Below, in pieces: positions 15,074 to 25,072 of a stretch of 50,325 nt of DNA; within the stretch, counting starts at the first letter, position 1; each line of letters starts with the position of its first letter. The notes under the pieces are model-generated. The model saw only the letters and a program-made list of their open reading frames with translations, was not told the DNA's origin and made no database searches. Source of the stretch: Deltaproteobacteria bacterium (lineage in GTDB: Bacteria; Myxococcota_A; UBA9160; UBA6930). A program made the translations under genes and the position numbers. Location: assembly GCA_029261795.1 (NCBI GenBank), contig JAJDAP010000078.1, positions 1 through 50,325 on the forward strand, written 5' to 3'.

Positions 15074-18000
15074 GCCGGGTACTTCGCAGCTTGCGCAACA
15101 CCGTGCTTGGCATCGTGGTCGTGACATTGGTGGGTTGGGTCGGCGTCTCTTTCTGGGCGCAGGAGCAGGCCGGCGACGGCATGGGCGTCACCGACATGAT
15201 GCCGATGGTGGCCGAGATCGCCCTGGGCATGCTCCGTTGCAGCGTGTTCGAATGCAAGGCCGAGGCGGCGGAAGGCATGACCGTGAGCGTCTGGGCCAGC
15301 GACGAGGTGACGGGTTCGACACCGGTCGCGATCGAAGCGGACGAGTACGGACGCCTCTACGTGGCAGAGGGCGATCGGGTCTTTGGCGGTGCCGAGGACA
15401 ACCGCCGCCACGACGACCGCTGGTTGCTCGACGACCTGGCCTCGCGCAGCGTCGACGACCGCCGCGCCTACTATCAGAAGTACCTGGACGACGGCACCAT
15501 CGAAGCCGGTCAGTACACGGCACGCTCCGACTATCTCGCCGTCTACGAGGACACCGACGCCGACGGCACGGCCGACACGCGCCGAGTCATTGCCGAATTC
15601 AATGATGCCATGGATGGCATCGCTGCCGGTGTCCTGGCCGAGAACGGCAGCGTCTGGATGACCGAAATTCCCGGCGTCTACCGCTTCGACGACAGCGATG
15701 GCGACGGTGTCGCCGACGCCAAGGCGACGCTCTCGACCGGCTACGGTGTGAAGACCTCCCTTCAGGGCCACGATCTCCACGGTCTCGTCTGGGGGCCCGA
15801 CGGCAAACTCTACTACTCGATGGGCGACCGCGGCTACCACATAACATTGCCGGACGGCCGCGTCCTGAAGGACGTGATGGGCGCTGGCCGCGGCGCGATC
15901 TTCCGAATGAATCCGGACGGATCCGAGTTGGAGATCTTCGCGACCGGCGTCCGCAATCCCCAGGAGCTGGCCTTCGACGACTACGGGAACCTGTTCACCG
16001 GCGACAACAACGGCGACGGCGGCGACCTGGCGCGCATCGTCTACCTGGTCGAGGGTGGCGAGACGGGCTGGGCGATGCCCTATCAGACCCTCGTCGACGA
16101 CTACATCCGCGGGCCCTGGGTGGCGGAGAAGCTCTGGGAGACACACCACGAGACGCAGCCGGCCTGGGTCGTGCCGCCGGTCGCACACCTGACGAGCGGT
16201 CCCTCGGGCTTCGCCCACTATCCGGGGCTCGGTCTGCCCGAGCGCTATCGAGGCCACTTCTTCCTGTGTGACTACCGCTACCAGGCGAGTGTCTCGAGCG
16301 TCTGGTCCTTCGGCCTGGAGCCGAAGGGCGCGGGCTTCGCAATGGTCGATGCCCATACCTTTCTCGAGAACGTGATTCCGACGGACGTTGATTTCTCATG
16401 GGACGGCCGCGTCCTGGTTTCCCACTTCAGCCAGTTCGGGGGTGGGCAACGGATCCTCTCGGTCCGAAACGACGAAGCCGGCGCAGACCCCCGGGTCGCC
16501 GAGACCACGGCACTTGCCCAGGAAGGCATGACTGGGCGCGGCGTCGCCGAGTTGTCGGCGCTGCTCGGCCACGCCGACCAACGGATCCGACTGCGGGCTC
16601 AACGCGAGCTCGCCGGCCGTGGCAGCGCCGAGCCGTTCATCGCGGTTCTGGCTGAGGCGGACGCCGCCTTGTTGAAACGAATCCATGCCGTCTGGGGTCT
16701 TGGCCAGCTCGGCGCGGCGGCGCTTCACGCGGCCGGCTGGGAGGATCTTTCGTGGGTCGACGGCGCCGATCCGGAGTTGCGCGCCCAGGTGGCCCGAATC
16801 GCCGGGGACGCGGGCGCAGATTGGCTCGCCGCCGACCTGATCCGCTGGCTCGAAGACGAGAGCCCGCGCGTCCAGTTCTTCGCAGCCCAGGCGTTGGGCG
16901 CGCTTCGGGAGAAGACGGCGGTCGCACCGCTCTACGCCGTGGCCGCCCGGAATGCCGACGCCGACCCCTGGCTTCGACACGCCGTCGTGTATGCCTTGCA
17001 GCGGATCGCCGATCTGGACGCCACCCTTGCGCGAACGCGCGATCCCTCGCGCAGCGTTCGCCTGGTCGCGCTCCTGGCGTTGCGACGAGCCCAGCACCCC
17101 GCGATCGCCGGCTTCCTCACCGACGAGGATCCGCTGCTGGTGGTGGAAGCGGCGCGCGCCATCTACGACATTCCAATCTCGGGCGCGATGTCCGCCCTGG
17201 CGGCGCTGGCCGGGACGCCACTGCCGTTCGAGGGCGACGATCCGCAGACCTCCCAGGCGCTCCATCGCCGCGTGATCGGGGCCGCACGAACACTCGGGAC
17301 CGAGGAAGCCGCGCTCGGGCTGGCCGCCCATGCCGCCGACGAGGCGAATCCACGCAGCATGCGGGAACTCGCACTCGCGATGTTGGGCGAGTTCACGGCG
17401 CCTGGAGCGCGGGACCTGGCAATGGGTTGGTACCGGCCGCTCGCGCCCCGGCCGGCGTCGGTCGTGCATGCGGCCCTCGACGTGCATGGCAAGGCCCTCG
17501 TCGAGGGTGACCTCGGCGGTGCCGCCCTCGAAGTGGCGAGCGCTTACGGACGGGTACCGCTCGATGATGCACAGCTCGCCATGATCGTGGTCGACGCCAC
17601 GGCCCAATCGTCACGCCGGAGCGCCGCACTCGGAGCACTGGCAAGCCGCGAGGGCGTCGGCCTCGACGCCGCGATCGGCAGCGCGGTTTCGAGCGACGAT
17701 CCGGACCTACGCGCCACGGCCCGCGAGATCTGGGTCTCGCGTTCGCAAGCCGATGCACTCCGTTCCGTGCAAGCCATCCCCGAGGACGCGCCACTCCGAG
17801 AGCGTCAACGGGCGTTGGGCCTGACTTTCCCGCAGCTCGATGGCGACGTCATCGCCTACCTCGCGGCCCTCGTCGCCCGGGTCGAGAACGGGACGATCGA
17901 CCCGGGGCTCGAACTCGATGTTCGGGAGGCGGCTGAACGAACCGGAGACCCGGTGCTGATCGAGCGGGTCGCTGCTCTCGCGCAGGAATCGGATCTCGTC

Positions 18001-18423
18001 GCTTCTCGGCGTTATGCCCTGGCCGGTGGCGACGCGGAAGCCGGCCAACGCATCTTCGAGGGCAACGGAGATTGCATGCGCTGCCACGGCGGTGGTGGTC
18101 ACGGCGCCGGAGCAGGCCCCGAACTGGTCGGGATCTCCGAGCGTGGCGCCGGGTACATCCTCGAGAGCGTGCTCTCGCCGCAGGCCGAGATCGCTGACGG
18201 CTTCGCGACCATGGGCGTGACGAAGCACGATGGCACGATCCTCACGGGCACGGTGCTCGGAGACGGCGCGGAACTGGTTCTCGAAATCGCAGGCGTACCG
18301 GTGCGGATCCCGACCGAGGAGATCGCCGATCGCAGTGCAGCCGTGAGCGGGATGCCGCCGATGGGCTTGAGCCTCACGCCGCGCGATCTTCGTGATCTCG
18401 TCGCCTACGTTTCGACCCTGTAG
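15058..18423 (+). CDS. Exported propeller/HEAT/cytochrome c dehydrogenase-like protein
   Basis: This 1,121-residue protein has an N-terminal membrane anchor ([20 protein letters not shown]), then a PQQ-dehydrogenase-like beta propeller ([37 protein letters not shown]). A long series of HEAT repeats follows at roughly residues 490-980. The C-terminal c-type haem domain has CMRCH at 1006-1010 and ends in a [18 protein letters not shown] helix. The order matches the 'membrane-bound dehydrogenase plus haem-binding domain' proteins common in Planctomycetes and Verrucomicrobia. It probably oxidises a sugar in the periplasm and passes electrons to haem. ATG 15058 or GTG 15070 (overlapping the upstream stop, preceded by GGGAGGA) may start it. 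Confidence 0.9.
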
Positions 18424-18605
18424 AAGTGGTCTCAAAATCCTCGACCGAGCGATGTGCGTCGATTCGGCCCGGCTTCGGCAGTCCGCTGCCCGAGCTCAAG
18501 GCGCGGAACCGGAGCCGTAGTGGCCCTACGGCGAGGTTTCGCAACGATGAGATCGGGCCGAAGCGGCGTGCGGCGCGACCGAGAGGGTTTTCGAGACCAC
18601 TTCTA
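18421..18605. repeat. MITE-like imperfect inverted-repeat element
   Basis: TAGAAGTGGTCTC and about ten further bases at 18421-18442 return as the inverted complement at 18583-18605. The interior is itself partly self-complementary, for example TTCGGCCCGG against CGGGCCGAAG. The 185-base unit carries no gene and begins with TA and ends with TA, as in Tc1/mariner-type MITEs. The TAG stop of the cytochrome gene is provided by its left end. It could alternatively form a long hairpin that ends transcription. Confidence 0.7.
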
Positions 18606-18630
18606 GCCCGAGATGGACAAGGAGAACGCG

Positions 18631-19494
18631 ATGCCGTTTCTGCGAACCGCCCTGCGGGCCTCGACGCTGCTGGGTCTCGGACTCACGCTATCGGCCTGTG
18701 GCGCGCTGAGCGTGATCTTCCCGAGCACCGAAATGGACACGGTGCCACCGGAGCTTCCGGCCGATCTGGTTCGGCCGGCCTTCCTGGTGTTCAGCAAGAG
18801 CAACGGCTTCCGCCATGAAGAGGCGATCCCGGCCGGAATCGAGCGCTTGAAGGCGATCGCCGAGGCGCGCGGTTTCGGCGTCTACCTCACCGAGAACGGC
18901 GCCGTTCACAACGCGGAGCAGCTCGCGCGCTTCGATGCCGTGGTCTGGCATAACACCAGTGGCACCGTTCTCGACGAAGCCCAGAAGCAGGCGTTGGTCG
19001 CGTATCTGGAGGCTGGCGGCGGCTTCGTTGGCATCCACGGAACGGGTGGCGATCCGTCCTACGACTGGCAGTGGTACGTGGATGAGTTGATCGGCGCCCA
19101 GTTCATCGGCCATACGATGGGCCCGCAGTTCCAGGACGCCACCGCGGTGGTCGAAGACAGCAACCATCCGGCGACCGCCTCGCTCCCCGAGACGTTCACG
19201 CACAACGAGGAGTGGTACTCGTTCGATCGGAGTGTTCGCGATCGCGAGGAGTTCCACGTCTTGATCTCCGTGGATGAGAGCAGCTATTCGCCCGAGAGCC
19301 ATCTGCTGTGGATGGACACGGATCTGCGCATGGGCGATCACCCGATGGTGTGGACCCGATGCATCGGCAAGGGGAGGGTGTTCTTCTCCGCCCTCGGCCA
19401 CCAGGCGGCCGCCTACTCCTCTGCGGAGGGTGCGGCACTCCTCGATGGTGCGGTCGCCTGGGCGATGCGCCAAGAAGGCGAAGGCTGCGAATAG
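18631..19494 (+). CDS. ThuA-like lipoprotein
   Basis: The 287-residue protein has a lipoprotein signal ending LTLSACG. A ThuA-like glutamine-amidotransferase-fold domain follows: FLVFSKSNGFRHEEAIPAGI, ARFDAVVWHNTSG, GGGFVGIHGTGGD and HPMVWTRCIGKGRVFFSALG. ThuA-type proteins occur in trehalose and other disaccharide oxidation clusters together with Gfo/Idh/MocA enzymes. Its position beyond the operon at 12701-18423 supports a joint role in keto-sugar processing. ATG 18631 follows AAGGAG at six bases and is preferred to ATG 18613. The MITE-like element may separate its transcription from the upstream genes. Confidence 0.87.
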   Translation: MPFLRTALRASTLLGLGLTLSACGALSVIFPSTEMDTVPPELPADLVRPAFLVFSKSNGFRHEEAIPAGIERLKAIAEARGFGVYLTENGAVHNAEQLARFDAVVWHNTSGTVLDEAQKQALVAYLEAGGGFVGIHGTGGDPSYDWQWYVDELIGAQFIGHTMGPQFQDATAVVEDSNHPATASLPETFTHNEEWYSFDRSVRDREEFHVLISVDESSYSPESHLLWMDTDLRMGDHPMVWTRCIGKGRVFFSALGHQAAAYSSAEGAALLDGAVAWAMRQEGEGCE

Positions 19495-19498
19495 CGCC

Positions 19499-19846
19499 TC
19501 AGCCCAGCTCGAGCAGGCCTAACAAGACGGCCGCGACCGCGGCGAGGCCTGACCCGAGCCAGGCTCCGGTGATGCCGCGCGAGATCCAACCGAATCCGCG
19601 GGCTTTCACGTCCTGCCGAATGGCGTCGGCGCTCATCAACAGCAGGATCGCGAGGGCGGCCAGGCCGCCGAGGTTTCCGAGGTAGAGGCCGAACAAGAGC
19701 ACGCCGCCACCCAGGGTGATGACGGCGCCCGCCATCACCAGGAACACGGGCCAGAGCGTGGGTTCTTTCAGCGCGGATCGAAGCCAGTCTTCGACGCTGC
19801 TGGGATCGTCATTGCCGCGCCCGTCGTCGGGGTTGCCGGAATCCAT
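19499..19846 (-). CDS. Small membrane protein of unknown function
   Basis: The 115-residue product has a charged N-terminus (DSGNPDDGRGNDDPSSVEDW) and three predicted membrane helices: PVFLVMAGAVITLGGGVLLF, GGLAALAILLLMSADAI and GAWLGSGLAAVAAVLLGLL. I do not recognise a family. ATG 19846 is the most likely start because the upstream frame is low-complexity and has no better signal. It converges on the ThuA gene with four bases between the stops. Confidence 0.7.
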   Translation of the reverse strand: MDSGNPDDGRGNDDPSSVEDWLRSALKEPTLWPVFLVMAGAVITLGGGVLLFGLYLGNLGGLAALAILLLMSADAIRQDVKARGFGWISRGITGAWLGSGLAAVAAVLLGLLELG

Positions 19847-20056
19847 GGGGCCAGCGTATCGCAGGGCGAAACTTTTCCCGCTCGCCGAGCGTCCAAGGGT
19901 GGAAGACAGAGGGGGCACGGGGATGTCGATAGAGTGTGGGGGTTTCCCTTATTTCGAGGCCATTCGTTACCCTCCGCGTTCGATTCCGGCACGGCGGTCA
20001 TGGGGGGCGCCCGTTCCGGTTCATTCCCATGCCCCGCCGTCCGATGACTGGACTTG

Positions 20057-20971
20057 ATGCCGGCTCTGCGAACCTCGAAGAAGATCTCCCGGAAGACGAA
20101 GCCCCGAAGCGCGGCAGCGAAATCCGTCAAGAAGGCTGCGCGCAAGTCCGCCCGCCAGGCGGACCGGAACGATCGCGATCGGCTCGCGGAGCGCAAAGAG
20201 GCGCTGTCCGCGGCGACCCCCTACCTGGCGTTGGTGCGGGCGCCGTCCGTCCCCCAGAACGTGGCGCCATTGGCCGACGCGTTCAGCGTGGCCACCTACA
20301 ACGTGCATCGCTGGGCCGGGCTCAACGGCGCCCGGGCGCCCGACGCTGCCCGCGCTGGCTATGTGATCTCCGAACTCGACGCCGACATTATCGCTCTCCA
20401 GGAAGTCTTGCGTCCTTTCGATGGCGACGACCCGCTCGAGCGTCTGGCGGAAGCGCTGCATCTGCACGTCGCATTCGTTGCCACCCGTGTGCATCGCCGC
20501 GGCGAGATCGGCAACGCGATCCTGTCGCGCTGGCCGATCAACAACGTGTTCTCGCTCGATCTCTCCTTCTCGCGGGTGGAGCGGCGCTCCGCCCTGGCTG
20601 CGCAGTTCCAGGCAGGCGATCAACCGCTGTCCATCGTGGCGACGCACCTCGCGTTGGTCGACCGGACCCGCCGGCGGCAGGTGGAGTCGATTCTCGACCA
20701 CCCGCAGCTCCAGGGGCCCGTGGTCCTGCTCGGCGACATGAACGCGTGGCGCAATTGCAAGGCGACGCGCACGCTCGAAAGTGAGATGGTGGGCGGCGAA
20801 GAGCTGACCTGGCCGCGCACCTTCCCGGCCGCGCGCCCGGTGCTCGCCCTCGATCGGGTCTACGCCCGCGGTGCCAGCGTCGAGCGTCTCGATGCTCACG
20901 GCAGCGAGGCGGCGAAGCGCGCCTCGGATCATCTACCGGTCATTGCCGGGCTCCGCATCGGCCAGATCTGA
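20057..20971 (+). CDS. Endonuclease/exonuclease/phosphatase (EEP) family protein
   Basis: The 304-residue protein has a lysine/arginine-rich N-terminal tail of about 50 residues, then a complete EEP domain: FSVATYNVHRW, IIALQEVLRPFDGDD, GNAILSRWPI, IVATHLAL, VVLLGDMNAW and SDHLPVIAGL. The Asn, Glu, Asp, Asn and His residues of the metal-dependent active site are all present. Family members cleave DNA, inositol phosphates or sphingomyelin. The small size is closest to DNase/phosphatase-like bacterial members. The basic tail could bind nucleic acid or membrane. No clear ribosome site precedes ATG 20057. Confidence 0.88.
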   Translation: MPALRTSKKISRKTKPRSAAAKSVKKAARKSARQADRNDRDRLAERKEALSAATPYLALVRAPSVPQNVAPLADAFSVATYNVHRWAGLNGARAPDAARAGYVISELDADIIALQEVLRPFDGDDPLERLAEALHLHVAFVATRVHRRGEIGNAILSRWPINNVFSLDLSFSRVERRSALAAQFQAGDQPLSIVATHLALVDRTRRRQVESILDHPQLQGPVVLLGDMNAWRNCKATRTLESEMVGGEELTWPRTFPAARPVLALDRVYARGASVERLDAHGSEAAKRASDHLPVIAGLRIGQI

Positions 20972-20993
20972 CGGGGACGCTACCCTGAGGCGC

Positions 20994-21347
20994 GTGCTCA
21001 GCATTCGTCGCTTCACTCTCGCTGCCCTGCTGCTCGGCCTGCTGCTTGCTCTGGGGTGCGCCACCGTGCGGGGCGCCGATCTCTATCAATCGGGGACCGC
21101 GGCCCTGGATGTCGGCGATTCTTCCGGGGCGATAAGCGACCTCGAAGCCGCAGCCCGGCTGCTACCGGAGGCGTCCGAGATCCAGAATCACCTGGGCCTC
21201 GCCTACGAATCTGCCGGCCGCGAGGAGGAAGCCCTCGGCGCCTTCCGCATGGCCGTCGCCCTCGATTGCGACAACCAACCCGCCAAACACAATCTGAGCC
21301 TTGCCGAGGCGCGAGAAACGCGCCGTACGCGAGCTTCACGGGACTAG
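20994..21347 (+). CDS. TPR-repeat lipoprotein
   Basis: The 117-residue protein has a lipoprotein signal LLLGLLLALGC and then two to three tetratricopeptide units: ADLYQSGTAALDVGDSSGAI, EIQNHLGLAYESAGREEEAL and a last partial one. TPR proteins at the cell envelope usually serve as assembly scaffolds. GTG 20994 is used because it places the signal peptide at the N-terminus. The gene starts 22 bases after the EEP gene and is probably cotranscribed with it. Confidence 0.77.
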   Translation: MLSIRRFTLAALLLGLLLALGCATVRGADLYQSGTAALDVGDSSGAISDLEAAARLLPEASEIQNHLGLAYESAGREEEALGAFRMAVALDCDNQPAKHNLSLAEARETRRTRASRD

Positions 21348-21449
21348 AGCGCAATTTCAAAGACCCTCCCTTCGCCAGGCGCGCGCCTGGAAGCGCAGTT
21401 TCCCGACGGCGTGCTTGATCGCTGGCACGCCATCTCTTAGGGTGGAGTC

Positions 21450-21893
21450 ATGAGCAACTCACTCGAGCAGAAGGCGCTCGCCTCCTACCTCGAGGATCAC
21501 AATCTCAAGCAGACGCGGCAGCGAGAAGCGATCCTGGACGTCTTCCTTTCGATCAAGGGCCACATTACGTCCGAGTCGCTCCATCAGCAGGTGCGCGACA
21601 TCCATCCGAACATCGGGTACACCACGGTCTATCGGACCATGAAGCTGCTGTGCGACGCAGGCCTCGCCAGCGAACGTCACTTCGACGACGGAATCACGCG
21701 CTACGAGATCGAACAGGAACACCACGATCATCTGGTGTGCGTGCGCTGTGGCAAGATCGTCGAGTTCGAATGCAAGATGATCGAGCAGGCCCAGGACGAG
21801 ATCGTCCAGCGCTACGGCTTCCGCTTGCTGCGTCACCGTCACGAGCTGTACGGCCACTGCCCGGATTGCCAGAAGCGCGAACGCGGACGTTAG
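21450..21893 (+). CDS. fur: Ferric uptake regulator Fur
   Basis: The 147-residue protein has the Fur plan: winged helix with NIGYTTVYRTMKLLCDAGL, then the metal site HHDHLVC (91-97) and the structural zinc cysteines CVRC (97-100) and CPDC (137-140). It is expected to repress iron-uptake genes as an Fe(II)-bound dimer. GGTGGAGTC gives a good ribosome site before ATG 21450. The DNA-recognition helix is of the Fur rather than the Zur or PerR type by overall similarity, but metal specificity is inferred. Confidence 0.93.
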   Translation: MSNSLEQKALASYLEDHNLKQTRQREAILDVFLSIKGHITSESLHQQVRDIHPNIGYTTVYRTMKLLCDAGLASERHFDDGITRYEIEQEHHDHLVCVRCGKIVEFECKMIEQAQDEIVQRYGFRLLRHRHELYGHCPDCQKRERGR

Positions 21894-21896
21894 GCG

Positions 21897-22691
21897 CTAG
21901 CTCGGGCCGGAGAGCCGGCGCCGATAGTGGTAGTCATAGAGCTTCTCGAAGCCGGCGCCCGAGTAGAGGGCCTGGGCCGCTTCGTTTTCGGCCTCTACCT
22001 GCAGGTAGAGATGGTTGCCGCCGCGGATCACCGACCAATGCGCGATCTCACGAAGGATCTCGCGTCCGATCCCGAGACCGCGATGCTCGGGCAGGGTCAA
22101 CATCGAGAAGATGCCGACCCAGCCCCGGCCGTGAACCCCGAGGCCCACGCCGACGGGTTCGCCGGCGCGCCGCGCCAGGGCGAAACAAGCGCGCGGCGCG
22201 ATGCGCTCCATCATCCGCCGGTAGACGAGGACGGCTTCGCCCACGTATCGCCCCTGGGTTCCGGAGAGGGCGAACCAATCCTCGTGAAGCTGGGTGTGGC
22301 ATTCCAGTTCGAGACCCTCGCGCGGCTGTCCCTGGGCCGCATCGGCGGCGGCGGCAATCTGGACGGTGACCGGCGCATAGGATTCGTAGCCGCGGCTAGC
22401 CAGGGCAGCATCGAGTTCGTCGGGTCGGGTGAGCGGCGAAAGCTGGAAGATCGGCGGTTGGTCGCGTTCCGCATAGAACTGCTCCACGGCTTCGATCGCG
22501 GCCCGGGCCGGCAGCCCGGGGTCTCCCGAAGCCCAGGCCGAGTTCGCGCGGTTCGTTACACCGCGGTTCGCGCGCAGCTGCCACTCGCCAAGCGGGGCGG
22601 TCTCGCCGGCGGGCCAACAATCGAACGCCTGGCGCTCGATGACCCTGATCGCGGCGAGGTCGCGTTGGTTGTCGGACAAGGGGGGCGGCAT
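21897..22691 (-). CDS. GNAT-family N-acetyltransferase
   Basis: The 264-residue protein has a C-terminal GNAT domain: WVGIFSMLTLPEHRGLGIGR holds the acetyl-CoA pyrophosphate-binding R/Q-x-x-G-x-G/A motif, followed by HLYLQVEAENEAAQALYSGAGF. The N-terminal 130 residues form a second, weaker acetyltransferase-like half (AFDCWPAGETAPLGEWQLR), as in tandem GNAT enzymes. The substrate is unknown. ATG 22691 is the start because the upstream frame overlaps the divergent oxidoreductase promoter. It converges on fur with three bases between. Confidence 0.85.
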   Translation of the reverse strand: MPPPLSDNQRDLAAIRVIERQAFDCWPAGETAPLGEWQLRANRGVTNRANSAWASGDPGLPARAAIEAVEQFYAERDQPPIFQLSPLTRPDELDAALASRGYESYAPVTVQIAAAADAAQGQPREGLELECHTQLHEDWFALSGTQGRYVGEAVLVYRRMMERIAPRACFALARRAGEPVGVGLGVHGRGWVGIFSMLTLPEHRGLGIGREILREIAHWSVIRGGNHLYLQVEAENEAAQALYSGAGFEKLYDYHYRRRLSGPS

Positions 22692-22733
22692 GGGCGCGCT
22701 ATCGTAGCCGCTCGACGCTGCCTGGAGGATCCC

Positions 22734-23585
22734 ATGAAGATCGGCCTGTTCGGCATCAACGACGGCATCTGTGCGCAGCCCGGCATCGCGGCCCGCGTCG
22801 CGAAGGCCGCCGAGTCGGCCGGCTTCGAGTCGCTCTGGACCGGGGAACACGTCGTCCTACCGGACCCCCAGGCGCCGCCTTCACCGGCACCGCCGCAGAC
22901 ACCGATGGCCGACCCCTCGGTCTGGCTCGGTTTCCTGGCCGGCAAGACCGACCGAATCGGGCTCGGGACCGGCATCATCATCCTGCCCCAACGCAACCCG
23001 GTCGAGCTTGCGAAGGAACTGGCGTCCGTCGATGTCGCTTCGAACGGGCGGCTTCTGTTCGGACTCGGCGCCGGCTATCTGGAGCCCGAATTCCGCGCAC
23101 TCGGGGCTTCCTTCGAGACGCGCGGTGCACGCACGGATGAGTTCATCGATGTTATTCGCGCGCTCTGGACCCAGGAGAAGCCCGCTTTCGAGGGAGCGAC
23201 GGTGCAGTTCTCGGGCATCGATGCCCACCCGCGCCCGGTCCAGCGGCCGCATCCGCCGATCGTGGTAGGCGGCCACAGCACGCCGGCTCTTCGTCGCGCC
23301 GTGCAGCGCGGCAACGGCTGGTACGGCTTCTTCGTGGATCTCGAACGGGCGAAGCTTCACCTGACCGAACTCGCCACGCTCGAGCGGGAAGAGGGCCGTC
23401 CTGCGGAGCTCGGCGCGCTCGAGCGATCGATCACGCCGCTGCCGGGCATCGGACTCGACGATGCGAGCCAGTACCAGGCGTTGGGCGTCGACCGGCTGAC
23501 CTTGATCCCCGATTCACGGAGTGAAGACCACCTGCTGCGTTGGATCGACGAGACGGCGGAGACGATCGTGCGGAAACTCGCATGA
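22734..23585 (+). CDS. LLM-class (F420-dependent type) oxidoreductase 1
   Basis: The 283-residue protein is a luciferase-like TIM barrel: MKIGLFGINDGICAQPGIAA, SLWTGEHVVLPD, IGLGTGIIILPQRNPVELAK and NGRLLFGLGAGYLEPEFRAL. These are typical of F420-dependent LLM oxidoreductases, though FMN use cannot be excluded. GGAGGAT precedes ATG 22734. The final codons overlap the start of a second LLM gene (ATGA), so both are made from one message. Substrate is unknown. Confidence 0.9.
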   Translation: MKIGLFGINDGICAQPGIAARVAKAAESAGFESLWTGEHVVLPDPQAPPSPAPPQTPMADPSVWLGFLAGKTDRIGLGTGIIILPQRNPVELAKELASVDVASNGRLLFGLGAGYLEPEFRALGASFETRGARTDEFIDVIRALWTQEKPAFEGATVQFSGIDAHPRPVQRPHPPIVVGGHSTPALRRAVQRGNGWYGFFVDLERAKLHLTELATLEREEGRPAELGALERSITPLPGIGLDDASQYQALGVDRLTLIPDSRSEDHLLRWIDETAETIVRKLA

Positions 23586-24388
23586 AGTATGGGCTGATCG
23601 TTCGCAACATGGGGCCGCAGTCGACGGCCGAAACCATGGGTGCGTGTGCGGCCACGGCCGAAGAGCTCGGCTTCGACGAGATCTGGGTCGTCGACCACAT
23701 CGCGATTCCGCCCGATGACGCCGAGGGCTCCGATGGCCGCTACCTGGACCCGCTCGCGAGCCTGGCCTGGTTGGCCGGCCGGACCGAGCGCATCGGGATC
23801 GGCACGGCGATCTTGAATCTCCCTTATCGCCCAGCGCTCCCCACCGCGAAGCAGATCGCCACGATCCAGGAACTTTCCGGTGGGCGGCTTCGACTCGGGG
23901 TGGGCGTCGGCTGGATGAAAGCCGAGTTCCAGGCCCTCGGCGTGGATCGTCGCCAGCGCGGTCGGCTGACCGATGAAGCCCTCGATCTCTTCCAGCGCTG
24001 GTTCGCCGCCGACGAGACCGAGGCCAATGGCCAGTCCTTCCTGTTCCGGCCGCGGCCCGAACGTCCGCCGTTCTTCATCGGCGGTGCCAGCGAGGCTGCC
24101 TTGCGACGCGCCGCCCGGGTGGGAGATGGCTGGATGCCGATGGGCTCGGATCCGGAACAGCTCGCGCCGCAGATCGCAAAGCTTCGAGCGTTCGAGCGCG
24201 AGGCCGGACGCAGCCGGCTCGAAGTGGTGGCCATGGGCGGGCTGCCGCTCGACGATCCCTCGCGGGCCCAGGACCGGCTCGCCCGGCTCGCCGAACTCGG
24301 GGTCACGCGCTTCGCGATCGGTGGACGCTATGCGGATGCCGGAGAATTCCGCCGTCTTGCGGAATCCGTCCGCAAGGTCATCCCGTAG
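23582..24388 (+). CDS. LLM-class (F420-dependent type) oxidoreductase 2
   Basis: The 268-residue protein is a second luciferase-like barrel: GFDEIWVVDHIAIPPDD, RIGIGTAILNLPYRPALPTA, GGRLRLGVGVGWMKAEFQAL and PPFFIGGASEAALRRAARVG. It is only moderately similar to its neighbour, so this is an old duplication or a heteromeric pair. The ATG at 23582 overlaps the upstream stop by four bases. The 3' end overlaps the convergent PGPGW gene by 11 bases. Confidence 0.9.
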   Translation: MKYGLIVRNMGPQSTAETMGACAATAEELGFDEIWVVDHIAIPPDDAEGSDGRYLDPLASLAWLAGRTERIGIGTAILNLPYRPALPTAKQIATIQELSGGRLRLGVGVGWMKAEFQALGVDRRQRGRLTDEALDLFQRWFAADETEANGQSFLFRPRPERPPFFIGGASEAALRRAARVGDGWMPMGSDPEQLAPQIAKLRAFEREAGRSRLEVVAMGGLPLDDPSRAQDRLARLAELGVTRFAIGGRYADAGEFRRLAESVRKVIP

Positions 24389-24635
24389 CGGACGTTTCGG
24401 AATTGCCGGGAGGGCTCTCCGAGGGGGGCTTCCGCCAGGCACGAATGCGTGCTGCGACGCGCCGCTGCCAGCGCCGCGGGGTCTCGAACTCGAAGGCGAG
24501 CACGCCGACGCCGAGCGCGATGACGGCGATGCCGGGGCCGGGCAAGACCAGCAGCGCGATGCCGATGGCCATGAGTGCGCCGCCGGCCAGGGCGATCGCG
24601 ATCCGGCGAGCCTTTTCGGTGGCAAAGCGGATCAA
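24378..24635 (-). CDS. PGPGW-type small membrane protein
   Basis: The 85-residue product has ALAGGALMAIGIALLVLPGP followed by GIAVIALGVGVLAFEFETPR, the two helices around a PGPG turn that define the PGPGW family, ending in a basic and polar tail. The start is a TTG at 24635 overlapping the PspC stop (TTGA), so translation is coupled. Its function is unknown; cotranscription with a PspC protein suggests an envelope-stress or membrane-organisation role. Confidence 0.82.
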   Translation of the reverse strand: MIRFATEKARRIAIALAGGALMAIGIALLVLPGPGIAVIALGVGVLAFEFETPRRWQRRVAARIRAWRKPPSESPPGNSETSATG

Positions 24636-24967
24636 CGGAAGCGGGCGTAGTTTTCGGCGTCGTCGAAGATGTCGTCCGAGTGGTCGCTGCCGAAGAGATC
24701 GCTGATGGCTGCGGCCACCCGGTCGAGCAACGTCGGCTCTCCGGGGGCCGACGGTGTCAGTGCCCAGACGGCGCCATATAGCGAAAGGCCGATCCCCTGG
24801 AGACCCGGGACCAGGGCGGCGAGCACGAAGCCCGAGCGGACGATGGGAAGGGGCAGGTCCAGCTGCCGCGCGATGGTCGTGCAGACACCGGCGATGCGGC
24901 GTTCCGGGTGGCCTCGATGCCATTCCTGCAGGGTCTGCTGGGTCGAATCGGGAAGCGGGTGATCCAT
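24632..24967 (-). CDS. PspC-domain membrane protein
   Basis: The 111-residue protein has a PspC domain: HPERRIAGVCTTIARQLDLP, then VRSGFVLAALVPGLQGIGLS with YGAVWALTP, and a polar tail with an acidic stretch DHSDDIFDDAE. PspC proteins sit in the inner membrane and take part in the phage-shock or envelope-stress response. No pspA is nearby. ATG 24967 is preceded by GAGGA. The GST gene diverges from the same intergenic region. Confidence 0.87.
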   Translation of the reverse strand: MDHPLPDSTQQTLQEWHRGHPERRIAGVCTTIARQLDLPLPIVRSGFVLAALVPGLQGIGLSLYGAVWALTPSAPGEPTLLDRVAAAISDLFGSDHSDDIFDDAENYARFR

Positions 24968-25072
24968 CTGGTGAAATCCTCGGTGGGCGCGTGCCCGTTG
25001 CTACGGGGGTCGGCCGCGCGGGGTTCATTCCGCCAGGAGCAGCGACCGGCGGATCTGCCACCCTCTTGGCCC

